Source of the DNA: Flavobacteriaceae bacterium
GTDB lineage: Bacteria; Bacteroidota; Bacteroidia; Flavobacteriales; Flavobacteriaceae
Direction: 5' to 3'
Length of the DNA stretch: 64,000 bases
NCBI GenBank assembly: GCA_030148025.1
Contig: JASBUG010000009.1
Span: 171,828 to 235,827, forward strand
A program made the position numbers and the translations under genes. The notes beneath the pieces were generated by a model that was given only the letters and a program-made list of their open reading frames with translations, was not told the origin of the DNA and ran no database searches. Shown here piece after piece: positions 18,270-27,897 of this stretch (its first letter is position 1; every line of letters starts with the position of its first letter).

Positions 18270-19694
18270 ATGAAAACACTTTATTCACTATTATTTTTAG
18301 CATTGCTTAGTACAGGTTTAAATGCTCAAAAAAACAAGGATAAAATTCTTAGCCAATTAGACAATAAAACATCATTTTACAGCGATATCGCCTTAAAGAT
18401 TTGGGATTATGCCGAAATGGGATATTTAGAGGTAAAAAGTAGTGCGCTTCTTCAAAAAACATTACAAGATGAAGGCTTTAAAATTACTACTGGTGTTGCT
18501 GGTATTCCAACAGCATTTATTGCCGAATATGGAAACGAAGGACCCGTGATTGCTATTTTAGGAGAGTACGATGCCCTTCCAGGATTATCGCAACAAGCAG
18601 TAACTGAAAAAAAATCAGCAGGTAAAGCTGCTGGACATGCTTGTGGACACCATCTATTTGGAACTGCGTCGGCTGCTGCCGCCATAAGTGTAAAAGATTG
18701 GCTAAAAAGCACAAAAACAAAAGGAAGAATACGCTTTTATGGCTGTCCTGCCGAAGAAGGTGGTTCAGGAAAAGTATATATGACACGAGAAGGGTTGTTT
18801 GATGATGTCGATACGGTATTGCACTGGCACCCATCATCAGTTAATGCTTCAAATCCTGGAGCTGCTTTAGCTAATAAATCGGCAAAATTCAGATTTTATG
18901 GTGTGTCTGCGCATGCTGCCGGAGCTCCTGAAAGAGGCCGTTCTGCTCTTGATGCTGTAGAGAGCATGAACTATATGGTAAATATGATGCGTGAGCATAT
19001 CCCGCAAGATGCGAGAATTCATTATGTGATTACCGATGGTGGAAAAGCGCCTAACGTAGTACCAGATTTTGCAGAAGTATATTACTATGCACGTCACAAA
19101 AACAGAAATGTAGTTATTGATATTTTTGATCGTATTACCAACGCTGCCAATGGTGCCGCTTTAGGAACCGATACCAAAATGGAATTTGAAATGATCGGAG
19201 GTACGCATGAACTACTTCCAAATTTAACCTTACAAAAAGTAATGTACGACAACCTTGTAGCGATTGGAGGTTTTAAATACGATGAAAAAGAATTACAATT
19301 TGCTTCTGAGATCTCTAAAAGCTTAGGGCAAAAACAACTAAACACTACGTATACCGAAGGTGTGATACCTTATACAGAAAACGCAAAAGCTTATGGATCT
19401 ACAGATGTAGGTGATGTTAGTTTTGCTGTCCCTACTGTAGGGTTAGGTGCTGCAACTTGGGTACCTGGAACACCTGCGCATAGTTGGCAAGCTGTTGCTG
19501 CTGGTGGAACCTCAATAGGCACCAAAGGTATGATGGTCGCTGCCAAAGCATTAACTGCTACTGCCATGCAACTTTTTTCAAACACAGATATTATAGAAAA
19601 GGCTAAGGTAGAATTTAAAAAAAGACGTGGTCCTGATTTTAAATACAAACCTATGTTAGGCGACAGAAAACCAGCTTTAAATTATAGACAATAA
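18270..19694 (+). CDS. M20 family amidohydrolase (AbgB-like), secreted
   Basis: 474 aa with signal MKTLYSLLFLALLSTGLNAQ. M20 metallohydrolase: GEYDALPG (about 98-105), GHACGHH (122-128, metal ligands), PAEEGGSGK (catalytic Glu pair) and LHWHPSS. The lid/dimerisation domain (FRFYGVSAHAAGAPERGRSALDAVE) follows, and a C-terminal PGTPAHSWQ contributes the last ligand. The pattern is close to AbgB, the p-aminobenzoyl-glutamate hydrolase subunit, and indole-acetyl-amino-acid hydrolases. The likely reaction is amide cleavage of a small N-acyl amino acid in the periplasm; substrate unknown. Confidence 0.9.
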   Translation: MKTLYSLLFLALLSTGLNAQKNKDKILSQLDNKTSFYSDIALKIWDYAEMGYLEVKSSALLQKTLQDEGFKITTGVAGIPTAFIAEYGNEGPVIAILGEYDALPGLSQQAVTEKKSAGKAAGHACGHHLFGTASAAAAISVKDWLKSTKTKGRIRFYGCPAEEGGSGKVYMTREGLFDDVDTVLHWHPSSVNASNPGAALANKSAKFRFYGVSAHAAGAPERGRSALDAVESMNYMVNMMREHIPQDARIHYVITDGGKAPNVVPDFAEVYYYARHKNRNVVIDIFDRITNAANGAALGTDTKMEFEMIGGTHELLPNLTLQKVMYDNLVAIGGFKYDEKELQFASEISKSLGQKQLNTTYTEGVIPYTENAKAYGSTDVGDVSFAVPTVGLGAATWVPGTPAHSWQAVAAGGTSIGTKGMMVAAKALTATAMQLFSNTDIIEKAKVEFKKRRGPDFKYKPMLGDRKPALNYRQ

Positions 19695-19762
19695 ATATTA
19701 TTACTGCTCTTTTGTAACATTTCTAAACTTATGGCTACTTACAGTGTAGCTAACTTATCAAA

Positions 19763-20257
19763 TTGAATAAAGAACTGGAACATAGTTTTGTTGAGCTGCT
19801 TGAAAAGCATCAAAACATTATACATAAGGTCTGTAGGTTATATACCAACAATTATGACGCACATAATGACCTTTTCCAAGAGATTACCATACAACTGTGG
19901 AAGGCTTATCCTAAGTTTCGTGGTGATGCTAAATTTAGCACCTGGATGTATCGTGTTGGCTTGAATACAGCAATAACATTGTATAGAAAGTCTAAACGTA
20001 GAGTAAATACGCAAGGGTTTGAAGATTTTCAGTTTAAAATCAAGGCAGAAGAATATGATGATACAGAAGAGCAGCAATTAAAGCTTTTATATAAGGCAGT
20101 ACATCAATTAAATGACATTGAAAAGGCTCTCGTGTTTTTGTATTTAGAAGACAAAAACTATAAAGAAATAAGTGAAACTATGGGGATTAGTGAAGTAAAT
20201 GCCAGAGTGAAAATGAACAGGGTAAAAACAAAACTAAGAACCATTTTAAATCCGTAA
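19763..20257 (+). CDS. ECF-type RNA polymerase sigma factor
   Basis: 164 aa from a TTG start; an upstream ATG (19730) is closed by a stop, so TTG is the only sensible choice. Sigma region 2 spans about 25-90 (NDLFQEITIQLWKAYPKF, then FSTWMYRVGLNTAI) and region 4 about 105-160 (YLEDKNYKEISETMGISEVNARVKMNR, an HTH). It is followed after 5 bp by a membrane protein that probably acts as its anti-sigma partner. This is a typical Bacteroidota stress-response pair; the signal is unknown. Confidence 0.92.
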   Translation: MNKELEHSFVELLEKHQNIIHKVCRLYTNNYDAHNDLFQEITIQLWKAYPKFRGDAKFSTWMYRVGLNTAITLYRKSKRRVNTQGFEDFQFKIKAEEYDDTEEQQLKLLYKAVHQLNDIEKALVFLYLEDKNYKEISETMGISEVNARVKMNRVKTKLRTILNP

Positions 20258-20262
20258 GTCAT

Positions 20263-20904
20263 ATGGATGAATTAGAATTATTAAAGAAAGACTGGAAAAA
20301 GAACGGTGATAAATACCCAAAGTTATCTTATAACGAAATTTATAAGATGATCTTAAAAAAATCATCTTCTATAGTCAAATGGATATTTATTATAAGCATT
20401 TTAGAATTTGTGCTTTGGACTGCTCTTACTATTGGATTAAAAGATGCTGATTTCAATCAACGATTTAATGAATATCACGCTGAAAATATTATGATCCCAT
20501 TAGCCGTAGCTGGTTATATTATCTTAGGTTATTTCTTTTATAGGTTCTTCATGAACTACCGTACTATTTCTGTGACAGACAATGCGAAAATCTTAATGGA
20601 AAAAATACTTAAAACAAGGCGAACAGTAAGACAGTATGTTGCCTTCAATTTAATATACATGACTATTTCAGCTTTTGTTGTTTTAGGTATTCAGTTCAAT
20701 AAAGATGAAGAAATGAAATCTATCATTGATACTGCAGCTGCCGATGGTGAGCTATTCATGTTTTACGCCAAAACTATTTTAGTAACACTCATTGCTTTGG
20801 CATTAGTCATTGGTGTATTTCTAGCTTTCTACTATTTGATCTACGGATTACTGCTAAAACGCCTGAATAGAAATTATAGAGAACTTAAAAAAATAGAGGT
20901 ATAA
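20263..20904 (+). CDS. Membrane protein, probable anti-sigma partner of the ECF factor
   Basis: 213 aa. The N-terminal 35 residues (MDELELLKKDWKKNGDKYPKLSYNEIY) are cytosolic and charged. About four transmembrane helices follow (38-58, 78-97, 125-143, 172-200). No zinc-binding HxxxCxxC motif is seen, so it is not a classical ZAS anti-sigma. The position, translation-coupled behind a sigma factor, and the conserved DELELLKKDWK start are typical of sigma-linked membrane proteins in Flavobacteriaceae. Its function as an anti-sigma is inferred from context only. Confidence 0.75.
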   Translation: MDELELLKKDWKKNGDKYPKLSYNEIYKMILKKSSSIVKWIFIISILEFVLWTALTIGLKDADFNQRFNEYHAENIMIPLAVAGYIILGYFFYRFFMNYRTISVTDNAKILMEKILKTRRTVRQYVAFNLIYMTISAFVVLGIQFNKDEEMKSIIDTAAADGELFMFYAKTILVTLIALALVIGVFLAFYYLIYGLLLKRLNRNYRELKKIEV

Positions 20905-20908
20905 TAAA

Positions 20909-21706
20909 TTACCACTCACGTTGTTTATTAAGCTCTTCGCGTTCTGCTAATTCTTCTTTAGAAATAACCTTTAAAAATGAAGGATGCTGCTCAATAGCAT
21001 ATTCTATCTTTTCAACAATATCTTGCACACTTTCATTATCGTAATCAATATTCAGCGGTTGCTTAATTTCAAAAGATTGTAAAATATTCTTCTTTTTAAC
21101 ACGTAGACCCTTTTTATCAAACGAACGTCTGAATCCGTCAATAACAATTGGTACAACAATAGGTCGGTAATGTTTAATTATATGTGCTGTTCCTTTTCTA
21201 ATAGGTTTGAAAGGTGTTGTAGTTCCTTGAGGAAAAGTAATTACCCAACCGTCATCCAAAGCACGTTTAATATTGGTAATGTCACTCATTTTTACCTGCC
21301 TGTTCACATCCTTTCCTGAAGCACGCCATGTTCTATCAATACTTATAGAGCCAGCATACGCCATAATTTTAGGCAACAATCCTGCTTTCATAGTTTCTCT
21401 GGCCGCAACATAGTACATGTTAAGCTTTGGATTCCATAAATAGCCTATGTTCTTTATAGAGTCTTCTCGCCCATGCAAGCTGGCATTAAACACATGAAAC
21501 ATAGCCACCACATCGGCAAAATATGTTTGATGATTAGAAATAAATAATACGTTGGTATCTGGAAGTTCTCTTAAAATATTCGATCCTTCAATTTTTAATT
21601 CGTTAAAGCCTCTATATCGTCTGTGAGTCATTGCTCCAGCAATACGAATCAACCATTTTTTTAAGAACAAGTAATGACCAAAAGGATTTTGTTTAAACAA
21701 ACCCAT
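20909..21706 (-). CDS. 1-acyl-sn-glycerol-3-phosphate acyltransferase (PlsC-like)
   Basis: 265 aa LPLAT domain. The acyltransferase motif NHQTYFAD contains the catalytic His59 and Asp65. Block II/III is represented by GSISIDRTWR and TFPQGTTTPF (a variant of FPEGT). The protein acylates lysophosphatidate or a related glycerolipid at the inner membrane. The RxxGR-like neighbourhood and the Gln in place of Glu in the EGT motif suggest a divergent subfamily. It lies 50 bp downstream of the Nudix gene on the same strand. Confidence 0.87.
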   Translation of the reverse strand: MGLFKQNPFGHYLFLKKWLIRIAGAMTHRRYRGFNELKIEGSNILRELPDTNVLFISNHQTYFADVVAMFHVFNASLHGREDSIKNIGYLWNPKLNMYYVAARETMKAGLLPKIMAYAGSISIDRTWRASGKDVNRQVKMSDITNIKRALDDGWVITFPQGTTTPFKPIRKGTAHIIKHYRPIVVPIVIDGFRRSFDKKGLRVKKKNILQSFEIKQPLNIDYDNESVQDIVEKIEYAIEQHPSFLKVISKEELAEREELNKQREW

Positions 21707-21757
21707 AAAATGCTATACTAATTAGTTAGAGTTAGCAAATGTAATAAAACTGAATAA

Positions 21758-22399
21758 CTACAATAACTCTTTTAACATGTCTTTTATTTCACTAAGCATC
21801 ATAGCCGTAGCACCCCATACAATATGGTCATTTAATTTAAAGGCCGGAACATCAATTTTAACACTATACGAGGTTTCAACCTTTTTAGAAATTATATTGT
21901 TGTCATCAATAAAATGATTAAGCTGTACTTCAACAATTTCTTCAACTTCTTCATCTTGTTTTTTAAAATTAGGTGTATCCCTAACAATTCCAATAAAGGG
22001 TTGTACGTAAAAGTTACTAGGCGGTATATAAACCTGGGTTAATTGACGCAATACTTCAATATGATGCTCTGGGACACCAATTTCTTCGTAGGTTTCTCTA
22101 ACAGCAGCATGTTCAAGCGAATCATCATCAGGCTCTAACTTTCCGCCTGGAAAACCAATCTGAGCTGAATGAACACCATTATAGGTTTTTCGCAAAATGA
22201 GTGCAAACCTAGTTTGATGCTCAGTATCAGGATAGAACAAGGCCATTACACCTGCCTTTTTTGCGTTTTTAATTACCTCTTTGTTTCTGTCTAATAATTC
22301 CTTTCTAAAAGGTGGAGACATTTTAAACTGAGATGCTTCCGCTGGAAGCGGTATATTTTTTATTTTTGAAAGCGCCAGTATAAAATCGTTAAAATTCAT
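21758..22399 (-). CDS. Nudix hydrolase, CoA pyrophosphatase (NudL-like)
   Basis: 213 aa. The Nudix box from GGKLEPDD to RETYEEIGV (residues 85-109) has all consensus residues (G-x5-E-x7-REUxEExGU). The upstream segment VHSAQIGFPGG is the UPF0035 signature of CoA pyrophosphatases (NudL/PCD1). Such enzymes hydrolyse CoA or acyl-CoA to 4'-phosphopantetheine and 3',5'-ADP. Cytosolic, and divergent from the cyclophilin lipoprotein gene by 12 bp only, so the two promoters overlap the starts of the genes. Confidence 0.9.
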   Translation of the reverse strand: MNFNDFILALSKIKNIPLPAEASQFKMSPPFRKELLDRNKEVIKNAKKAGVMALFYPDTEHQTRFALILRKTYNGVHSAQIGFPGGKLEPDDDSLEHAAVRETYEEIGVPEHHIEVLRQLTQVYIPPSNFYVQPFIGIVRDTPNFKKQDEEVEEIVEVQLNHFIDDNNIISKKVETSYSVKIDVPAFKLNDHIVWGATAMMLSEIKDMLKELL

Positions 22400-22411
22400 T
22401 TAAGTGATCCT

Positions 22412-23143
22412 ATGAAGATTTTTAAAAACATTTCCACAAAATACGTTTACATTCTGTGTCTATTAGCATTATTATACAACTGTGAAGATAAAAAATCTGA
22501 AAAGAAATCAAATGCTGTCACTACTCAAAAAGAGGCTCCAAAAAAAGTTGAGGAAAAAGAAAAACCTAAAGTGGTTGCCGAAAGAGAGTTCCCAAAATTG
22601 AATAACGACAATGCTATGGAGTTCTTTTTACAATATGAAAAGCATAATAAGGAAAATAGAGTGCGCATTATTACCGATATGGGTAATATTGAAATCCTAC
22701 TTTTTGATAATATTAAATTTCACCGTGCCAATTTTATTTTTTTAACAAAGCAAAATTATTTTAACGATACACAATTTTACAGAGTTATAGATAACTTTAT
22801 GGTACAGGCTGGAAATAGTGACACCAAAGCCACTTCGCGAAAACGTTCGAATATTGGTCGTTACCTACTACCAACCGATACAAAAAAAGGTTATAAGCAC
22901 GATCGTGGCGTTATAAGTATGCCAAGTAGCGAAATAGACAACCCTCACAAATTGGCATCTCCGTTTGAGTTCTTTATAGTGCAACAACGAGGAGGTGCGC
23001 ATTTTTTAGATGGTGACTATACTATTTTTGGCAGAGTTACAAAAGGTATGGATGTGGTCGATAAAATTGCAGCCGTTGAAACAGATGAAGCCGATTGGCC
23101 ACTAAAAAATATCTACATAAGAAAAGTAGAGATTATTAACTAA
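22412..23143 (+). CDS. Cyclophilin-type peptidyl-prolyl isomerase lipoprotein
   Basis: 243 aa. Signal region MKIFKNISTKYVYILCLLALLYNC with lipidated Cys24. A charged Lys/Glu linker (residues 25-60) follows, then a compact cyclophilin domain: ITDMGNIEILLFDN, FYRVIDNFMVQAGNSDTK, ASPFEFFIVQQRGGAHFLDGDYTIFGRVTKGMDVVDKIA. It keeps the Phe/Gln/Phe pattern around the active site (FMVQ). It acts on proline peptide bonds in the periplasm. Paralogue of 5857-6726, from which it differs by lacking the internal helical insertion. Confidence 0.9.
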   Translation: MKIFKNISTKYVYILCLLALLYNCEDKKSEKKSNAVTTQKEAPKKVEEKEKPKVVAEREFPKLNNDNAMEFFLQYEKHNKENRVRIITDMGNIEILLFDNIKFHRANFIFLTKQNYFNDTQFYRVIDNFMVQAGNSDTKATSRKRSNIGRYLLPTDTKKGYKHDRGVISMPSSEIDNPHKLASPFEFFIVQQRGGAHFLDGDYTIFGRVTKGMDVVDKIAAVETDEADWPLKNIYIRKVEIIN

Positions 23144-23241
23144 AAATACGTTAAACAATCTCCTCGACATCTATATTTTTAATATATTGAGCAATTACCA
23201 ATCACTAAGTCAACTTCAATTAATTAAAAACTAATCAAAAT

Positions 23242-25401
23242 ATGAAAACAATACGTTTTTCTAAAGGTGCGAAGCTATTGAGCTTAGTATTACTTATCGC
23301 ATTTACAAGCTGTAAAGAAGAATCTAAAGAAGCGGCTACAACAGTTATGACAGACAACCCACTTTTAAAAGAATGGACCGGAGATTATGGTGGCACTCCT
23401 GCTTTCGATAAAATGAAAGTAGAAGATGTTAAAGAAGCCATTGAAATTGGTATGGAACTTAATCTTGAAGATATAGACAATATTGCAAATAACCCAGATC
23501 CTGCTACGTTTGAAAATACTATTGAGGAAATGGAGCGTGCAGGTACCGAATTAAATAGAGTATTTGCTTATTACGGAATTTTAAGCGCAAATATGTCGAC
23601 TCCTGAATTTAGAAAAGTTCAAGCGGAATTAGCACCAAAGTTATCAGAGTTTAATTCTAAGATCTCTCAAAACGAAAAGCTATTTGCCAGAATAAAAACT
23701 GTATATGATGCTTCACAAACAACACCGCTTCCTGCAGATCAGCAACGTGTTGTAGATTTAACCTATGTTGGGTTTGCAATGAGTGGTGCCGAATTGGATG
23801 CTGAAAAGAAAGCACGTTATGCTGCTATTAACAAAGAACTTTCAACACTGTATACAAAGTTTTCTAACAATGTACTTCATGATGAAGAGAACTATATCAC
23901 CTATCTAACTAAAGATCAATTAGGAGGTTTATCACAAGGATTTATAAAGGCAGCCGAAAAGATCGCTACAGATAATGGTCAAGAAGGTAAATATGCGATC
24001 ACCAATACGCGCTCGTCTATGGATCCGTTTTTAACTTATTCTACAGAACGCGAATTACGTAAACAAGTTTGGACAAATTATTATTCAAGAGGTGATAATG
24101 GTGACACATACGATAACAATCAAATAATTGCAGATATCCTAAAATTGCGTCGCGAACGTGTGGCCTTATTAGGACATAAGAATTATGCAGAATGGCGTTT
24201 ACAAAATAGAATGGCCAAAACACCTGAAAACGCTATGGCTTTAATGGAAGCTGTATGGCCAGCAGCCATAGCCAGAGTTGATGAAGAGGTAAAGGATATG
24301 CAAGCAGTTGCCAATGCAAATGGCGATAATATTACTATAGAGCCATGGGACTATCGTTATTATGCTGAAAAAGTTCGTCAGAAAAAATACGATCTTGACT
24401 CAGACGAAGTAAAAGAATATTTGCAATTAGACAAGCTTAGAGAAGCGATGTTCTATGTAGCTGGCAGACTATTTAACTTTAATTTTAAACCAGTAGAAGA
24501 AGGTACTGTACCAGTATTTCATGAAGATGTAAAAGTATGGGAAGTAACCGATAAAGATTCAGGAAAACACATTGGTTTATGGTATTTAGATCCTTTTGCT
24601 CGTCCTGGAAAACGCTCTGGAGCCTGGGCAACGCAATATCGAAGCTATACAACTTTTGATGGTGAACGTACAGTATTAGCATCAAATAATTCAAACTTTG
24701 TAAAAGCAGCTCCTGGTGAAGCAGTGCTTGTATCTTGGGATGATGCCACAACGTTCTTCCATGAATTTGGACATGCATTGCATTTCTTCTCATCAAATGT
24801 AAAGTACCCAACACTTGGTGGTGGTGTAAGAGATTATACCGAGTTTCAATCACAACTATTAGAACGTTGGTTATTAACAGATGAAGTAATTAATAATTAC
24901 TTGGTTCATTATAAAACAGGCGCTCCTATTCCAGCAGAATTAGTTACTAAAATTAAAAATGCAGCAACCTTTAATCAAGGGTTTGCAACTACCGAATATT
25001 TAGCTTCTGCCTTAATAGACATGAAAATTCATTTAGCAGATCCAGAAGGACTAGATGTAGATAAATTTGAACGAGAAACTCTTGCAGAGTTGAATATGCC
25101 AAAAGAATTACCAATGCGCCATAGAACGCCTCATTTTGGGCATGTATTCTCTGGTGAAGGTTATGCCACTGCATATTATGGATACATGTGGGCCGATGTA
25201 CTTACCTCTGATGCCGCTGAAGCATTTAAAAATGCACCAGGTGGTTTTTACGACGAAGCGATTTCTGCTAAATTGGTAAAATATCTATTTGCTCCAAGAA
25301 ACTCAATTGATCCTGCAGAAGCATATAGATTGTTTAGAGGACAGGATGCAAAAATTGAAGCCTTGATGAAAGACAGAGGCTTTCCAGTTCCTGGAGAATA
25401 A
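23242..25401 (+). CDS. dcp: M3 family peptidyl-dipeptidase (Dcp-like) lipoprotein
   Basis: 719 aa. Lipoprotein signal MKTIRFSKGAKLLSLVLLIAFTSC. M3 metallopeptidase: zinc motif HEFGH at 507-511 and the third ligand Glu534 in TEFQSQLLERW. The conserved C-terminal motif GEGYATAYYGYMWADVL (about 636-652) has the substrate-binding Tyr residues. The overall size and N-terminal helical domain match Dcp, which removes dipeptides from the C-terminus of peptides; here it is exported and membrane anchored. Alone in its unit, ended by a long palindromic terminator. Confidence 0.93.
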   Translation: MKTIRFSKGAKLLSLVLLIAFTSCKEESKEAATTVMTDNPLLKEWTGDYGGTPAFDKMKVEDVKEAIEIGMELNLEDIDNIANNPDPATFENTIEEMERAGTELNRVFAYYGILSANMSTPEFRKVQAELAPKLSEFNSKISQNEKLFARIKTVYDASQTTPLPADQQRVVDLTYVGFAMSGAELDAEKKARYAAINKELSTLYTKFSNNVLHDEENYITYLTKDQLGGLSQGFIKAAEKIATDNGQEGKYAITNTRSSMDPFLTYSTERELRKQVWTNYYSRGDNGDTYDNNQIIADILKLRRERVALLGHKNYAEWRLQNRMAKTPENAMALMEAVWPAAIARVDEEVKDMQAVANANGDNITIEPWDYRYYAEKVRQKKYDLDSDEVKEYLQLDKLREAMFYVAGRLFNFNFKPVEEGTVPVFHEDVKVWEVTDKDSGKHIGLWYLDPFARPGKRSGAWATQYRSYTTFDGERTVLASNNSNFVKAAPGEAVLVSWDDATTFFHEFGHALHFFSSNVKYPTLGGGVRDYTEFQSQLLERWLLTDEVINNYLVHYKTGAPIPAELVTKIKNAATFNQGFATTEYLASALIDMKIHLADPEGLDVDKFERETLAELNMPKELPMRHRTPHFGHVFSGEGYATAYYGYMWADVLTSDAAEAFKNAPGGFYDEAISAKLVKYLFAPRNSIDPAEAYRLFRGQDAKIEALMKDRGFPVPGE

Positions 25402-25409
25402 TATCAAAT

Positions 25410-25453
25410 AAAGACTAAAAAAAGCCGTGCAATCACGGCTTTTTTTAGTCTTT
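25410..25453. terminator. Perfect 20-bp palindromic bidirectional terminator
   Basis: Two 20-bp arms (25410-25429 and 25434-25453) are exact inverted copies with a CAAT loop. The GC core is GCCGTG/CACGGC, with seven A/T on either side. It serves the convergent dcp and TRIC-channel genes; the right arm contains the stop codon of the latter. Confidence 0.88.
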
Positions 25454-26047
25454 ATATATTGTTGGTAATGCAATTTTAAACTTAACGGCTAATAATCGTA
25501 CAATGATCACTATAGTTCCTGCTATTGCAAAAACCACATTAGGGTCTATTGGAAGTTGTCTAAGTAAAAAGTAAGATAACCCTCCTAAAATACAGGCCGT
25601 TGCATAGATTTCTTTTCTAAATATCACAGGAATTTCATTACATAAAATATCTCTTATAACACCACCAAAGCAAGCAGAAATAGTACCCAAAGCAATACAT
25701 ATAATTGGATGTAGCTCTGCACTAATTCCTTTTTCAATACCTACTACCGTATACAAACCAATACCTATGGTATCAAACAAGAATAAAGACGTTCGTAAAT
25801 AATTGATCTTATTTCTAAATACTACTGCAAATGCAGCCGACCCCATAATTACATAAGTAAAGGTCATATCTTTCATCCAACTTACTGGTGTTTGACCAAT
25901 AAGAATATCTCGTAAGGTACCACCACCAACTGCTGTTACAAAGGCAATAATTAAAATGCCAAAGGGATCCATTTTTTTACTCATGGCAATTAAAACCCCC
26001 GAAATAGCAAACGCTATAGTTCCTAAAATATCAATGGTATAAAACAT
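25445..26047 (-). CDS. Trimeric intracellular cation (TRIC-like) channel family, UPF0126
   Basis: 200 aa with about six to seven transmembrane helices arranged as two repeats. Each repeat carries the family motif: GGGTLRDILIG (about 41-51) and FGGVIRDILC (about 127-136). These G-G-x-x-R-D signatures define the YadS/UPF0126 family, whose structurally characterised prokaryotic members are potassium-permeable TRIC-type channels. The start ATG overlaps the stop of the upstream RDD gene by 1 base (TAATG), so the two are translationally coupled. Confidence 0.9.
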   Translation of the reverse strand: MFYTIDILGTIAFAISGVLIAMSKKMDPFGILIIAFVTAVGGGTLRDILIGQTPVSWMKDMTFTYVIMGSAAFAVVFRNKINYLRTSLFLFDTIGIGLYTVVGIEKGISAELHPIICIALGTISACFGGVIRDILCNEIPVIFRKEIYATACILGGLSYFLLRQLPIDPNVVFAIAGTIVIIVRLLAVKFKIALPTIYKD

Positions 26048-26793
26048 TACATGCTTTGTGTATAGTAATTATAATCTTTTAGAATAGTATCAATAAAAGC
26101 CACATCGTTACTTTGTTTGACCTCTTTTATTTCTACAACTTCAATTATTTTATTTCTGAGCTTTATAAGCGTTTTATAATCTTTAGTAGATCGTGCTTTG
26201 GTAAAGGTTTCCTTAATAATTCTTGCATCATTATCAGATAGTTTTATCACATTTGGATAGGTTGGTATATAATCACTTTCTAACTCTTCAAGGATAGTAT
26301 GACTTATGTTTACCTTATTTTTTAAAGCAATAACGGAAGTGCCTGCAGTCATATCACCCAAACGTTGGTTTTTAGGACTTGTAATTATTGTAATTAAAGC
26401 CACCACACCGCTCATCATATTCAAATCTACAATTCTAAAGAACCAGCGTATTACAAAATCTGAAAGTGAAGCTTGATATCCATCGATCTTTACAACCTTT
26501 ATTTTCATGATACGCTTTCCTATAGTTTGTCCATCAAGCAAAGTCTCAAAAATTAAAGTATAAAACATAGCAGGTAAATAGAACGTCACATAAATGGCTA
26601 TTTGAGACCAACGATCCATATCTTCAACCATTCTATCTACACTAAATACATTAAAAATAACCTGATAGACAACAATAACATAGGCGATTTTAATAACCCA
26701 ATCAATTCCATAAGCAAGTATACGCTCCCCTACACTAGCTGCAGTGAAATTGATATTAACATTTTGTGTTGTATTTATCTGTAATTCTACCAT
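26047..26793 (-). CDS. RDD family membrane protein
   Basis: 248 aa. The RDD domain spans residues about 15-155: FTAASVGERILAYGIDWVIKIAY, then FYTLIFETLLDGQTIGKRIMKIKVVK, DFVIRWFFRIVDL and QRLGDMTAGTSVI. The C-terminal 90 residues are soluble and charged, ending in YNYYTQSM. Divergent from the SpoIIM-MoxR-DUF58 operon; RDD genes are regular members of this cluster in Bacteroidota, so a common function in membrane-protein assembly or activation is likely but not proven. Confidence 0.9.
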   Translation of the reverse strand: MVELQINTTQNVNINFTAASVGERILAYGIDWVIKIAYVIVVYQVIFNVFSVDRMVEDMDRWSQIAIYVTFYLPAMFYTLIFETLLDGQTIGKRIMKIKVVKIDGYQASLSDFVIRWFFRIVDLNMMSGVVALITIITSPKNQRLGDMTAGTSVIALKNKVNISHTILEELESDYIPTYPNVIKLSDNDARIIKETFTKARSTKDYKTLIKLRNKIIEVVEIKEVKQSNDVAFIDTILKDYNYYTQSM

Positions 26794-26904
26794 TTTCTAA
26801 CTAAAAACAACCTTCATTAACTTGGTCATTATTAACGTAAAACGTCAACTACATAATTACGTTTTTTATTTAATTTAATGCAATTCTTAATAAAATATTT
26901 TGTG

Positions 26905-26912
26905 TAGATTTG
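26905..26912 (+). promoter_or_regulatory. Candidate -7 box TAGATTTG
   Basis: Exact TAnnTTTG match only 7 bp before the ATG at 26920; if used, the transcript would have almost no leader. Confidence 0.35.
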
Positions 26913-26919
26913 ATTGTCT

Positions 26920-27897
26920 ATGAGAGAGGTTGCTTTTATTAAACAAAACAAAGAAAAATGGCTGAATTTTGAAAAAGCTATTTTTGGAAAAACCCTAAAA
27001 AACCCTGACGAACTAGCATCGCTTTATGTGCACTTAGTCAATGACCTCTCGTATGCTCAAACTTACTATCCCAAAAGTAAAACAATTCTTTACTTAAACA
27101 ACTTGGCTGCCAAAGCTTTTCAAAAGATATATAAAACCAAACGTGAAGATACCAATAGGTTTGTTCATTTTTGGAAAACCGAAGTTCCCCTAATAGTATA
27201 TCAATACAGACGTTATGTGTTATATGCCTTTTTGTTATTTGGAACTTTTGTAGGCATAGGCGCTTTATCTGCGGCATATGATGATTCTTTTGTACGACTT
27301 ATTTTAGGCGATCAATATGTAAATATGACCTTAGAAAATATTGAAAAAGGAGATCCCGTTGCTGTATATAAAAGTGGTAGTAATTGGGGCAGTTTTATTG
27401 GGATTACCCTTAACAATCTTTATGTTGGAATACTCTCTTTTATTTATGGAGTTTTTGGAGGTATTGGTACAGGGTATGTATTGCTTCAAAATGGTATTAT
27501 GTTAGGGTCATTTCAATATTTCTTTTACGCCGAAGGTGTTTTCTGGGAAAGTGTACGAGGTATCTGGATTCATGGTGCCATGGAAATTTTTGCCATTGTT
27601 ATTGAAGGTGCTGCTGGTTTAATTTTAGGCGCTAGCATTTTATTTCCTAAAACATTTTCAAGAATGACCTCTTTTAAAAATGGCGTGAAAGATGGTGTGA
27701 AAATATTAATTAGTACTATGCCTTTTACATTTGCTGCAGGCTTTTTAGAGGGTTTTGTAACCCGATATTCCAATACGATGCCTAATTGGCTTTCGGTTGG
27801 TATTATTTTATTAACCCTTGGAGCAATCTCTTTTTACTACCTGATCTATCCTTTTATATTGAATAAAAAATTACAAAAAGAACATGCAATTATATAA
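26920..27897 (+). CDS. SpoIIM-like (stage II sporulation protein M family, DUF95) membrane protein
   Basis: ATG at 26920 is taken; a TTG six bases earlier is less likely. About 325 aa. A soluble N-terminal helical region (residues 1-95) is followed by about six transmembrane helices. The DUF95 core shows NNLYVGILSFIYGVFGGIGTGYVLLQNG and WIHGAMEIFAIVIEGAAGLILG; the H-G-x-x-E motif is the family signature. The organism type does not sporulate; in this context DUF95 proteins accompany MoxR ATPases. First gene of a seven-gene operon with overlapping reading frames. Confidence 0.9.
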   Translation: MREVAFIKQNKEKWLNFEKAIFGKTLKNPDELASLYVHLVNDLSYAQTYYPKSKTILYLNNLAAKAFQKIYKTKREDTNRFVHFWKTEVPLIVYQYRRYVLYAFLLFGTFVGIGALSAAYDDSFVRLILGDQYVNMTLENIEKGDPVAVYKSGSNWGSFIGITLNNLYVGILSFIYGVFGGIGTGYVLLQNGIMLGSFQYFFYAEGVFWESVRGIWIHGAMEIFAIVIEGAAGLILGASILFPKTFSRMTSFKNGVKDGVKILISTMPFTFAAGFLEGFVTRYSNTMPNWLSVGIILLTLGAISFYYLIYPFILNKKLQKEHAII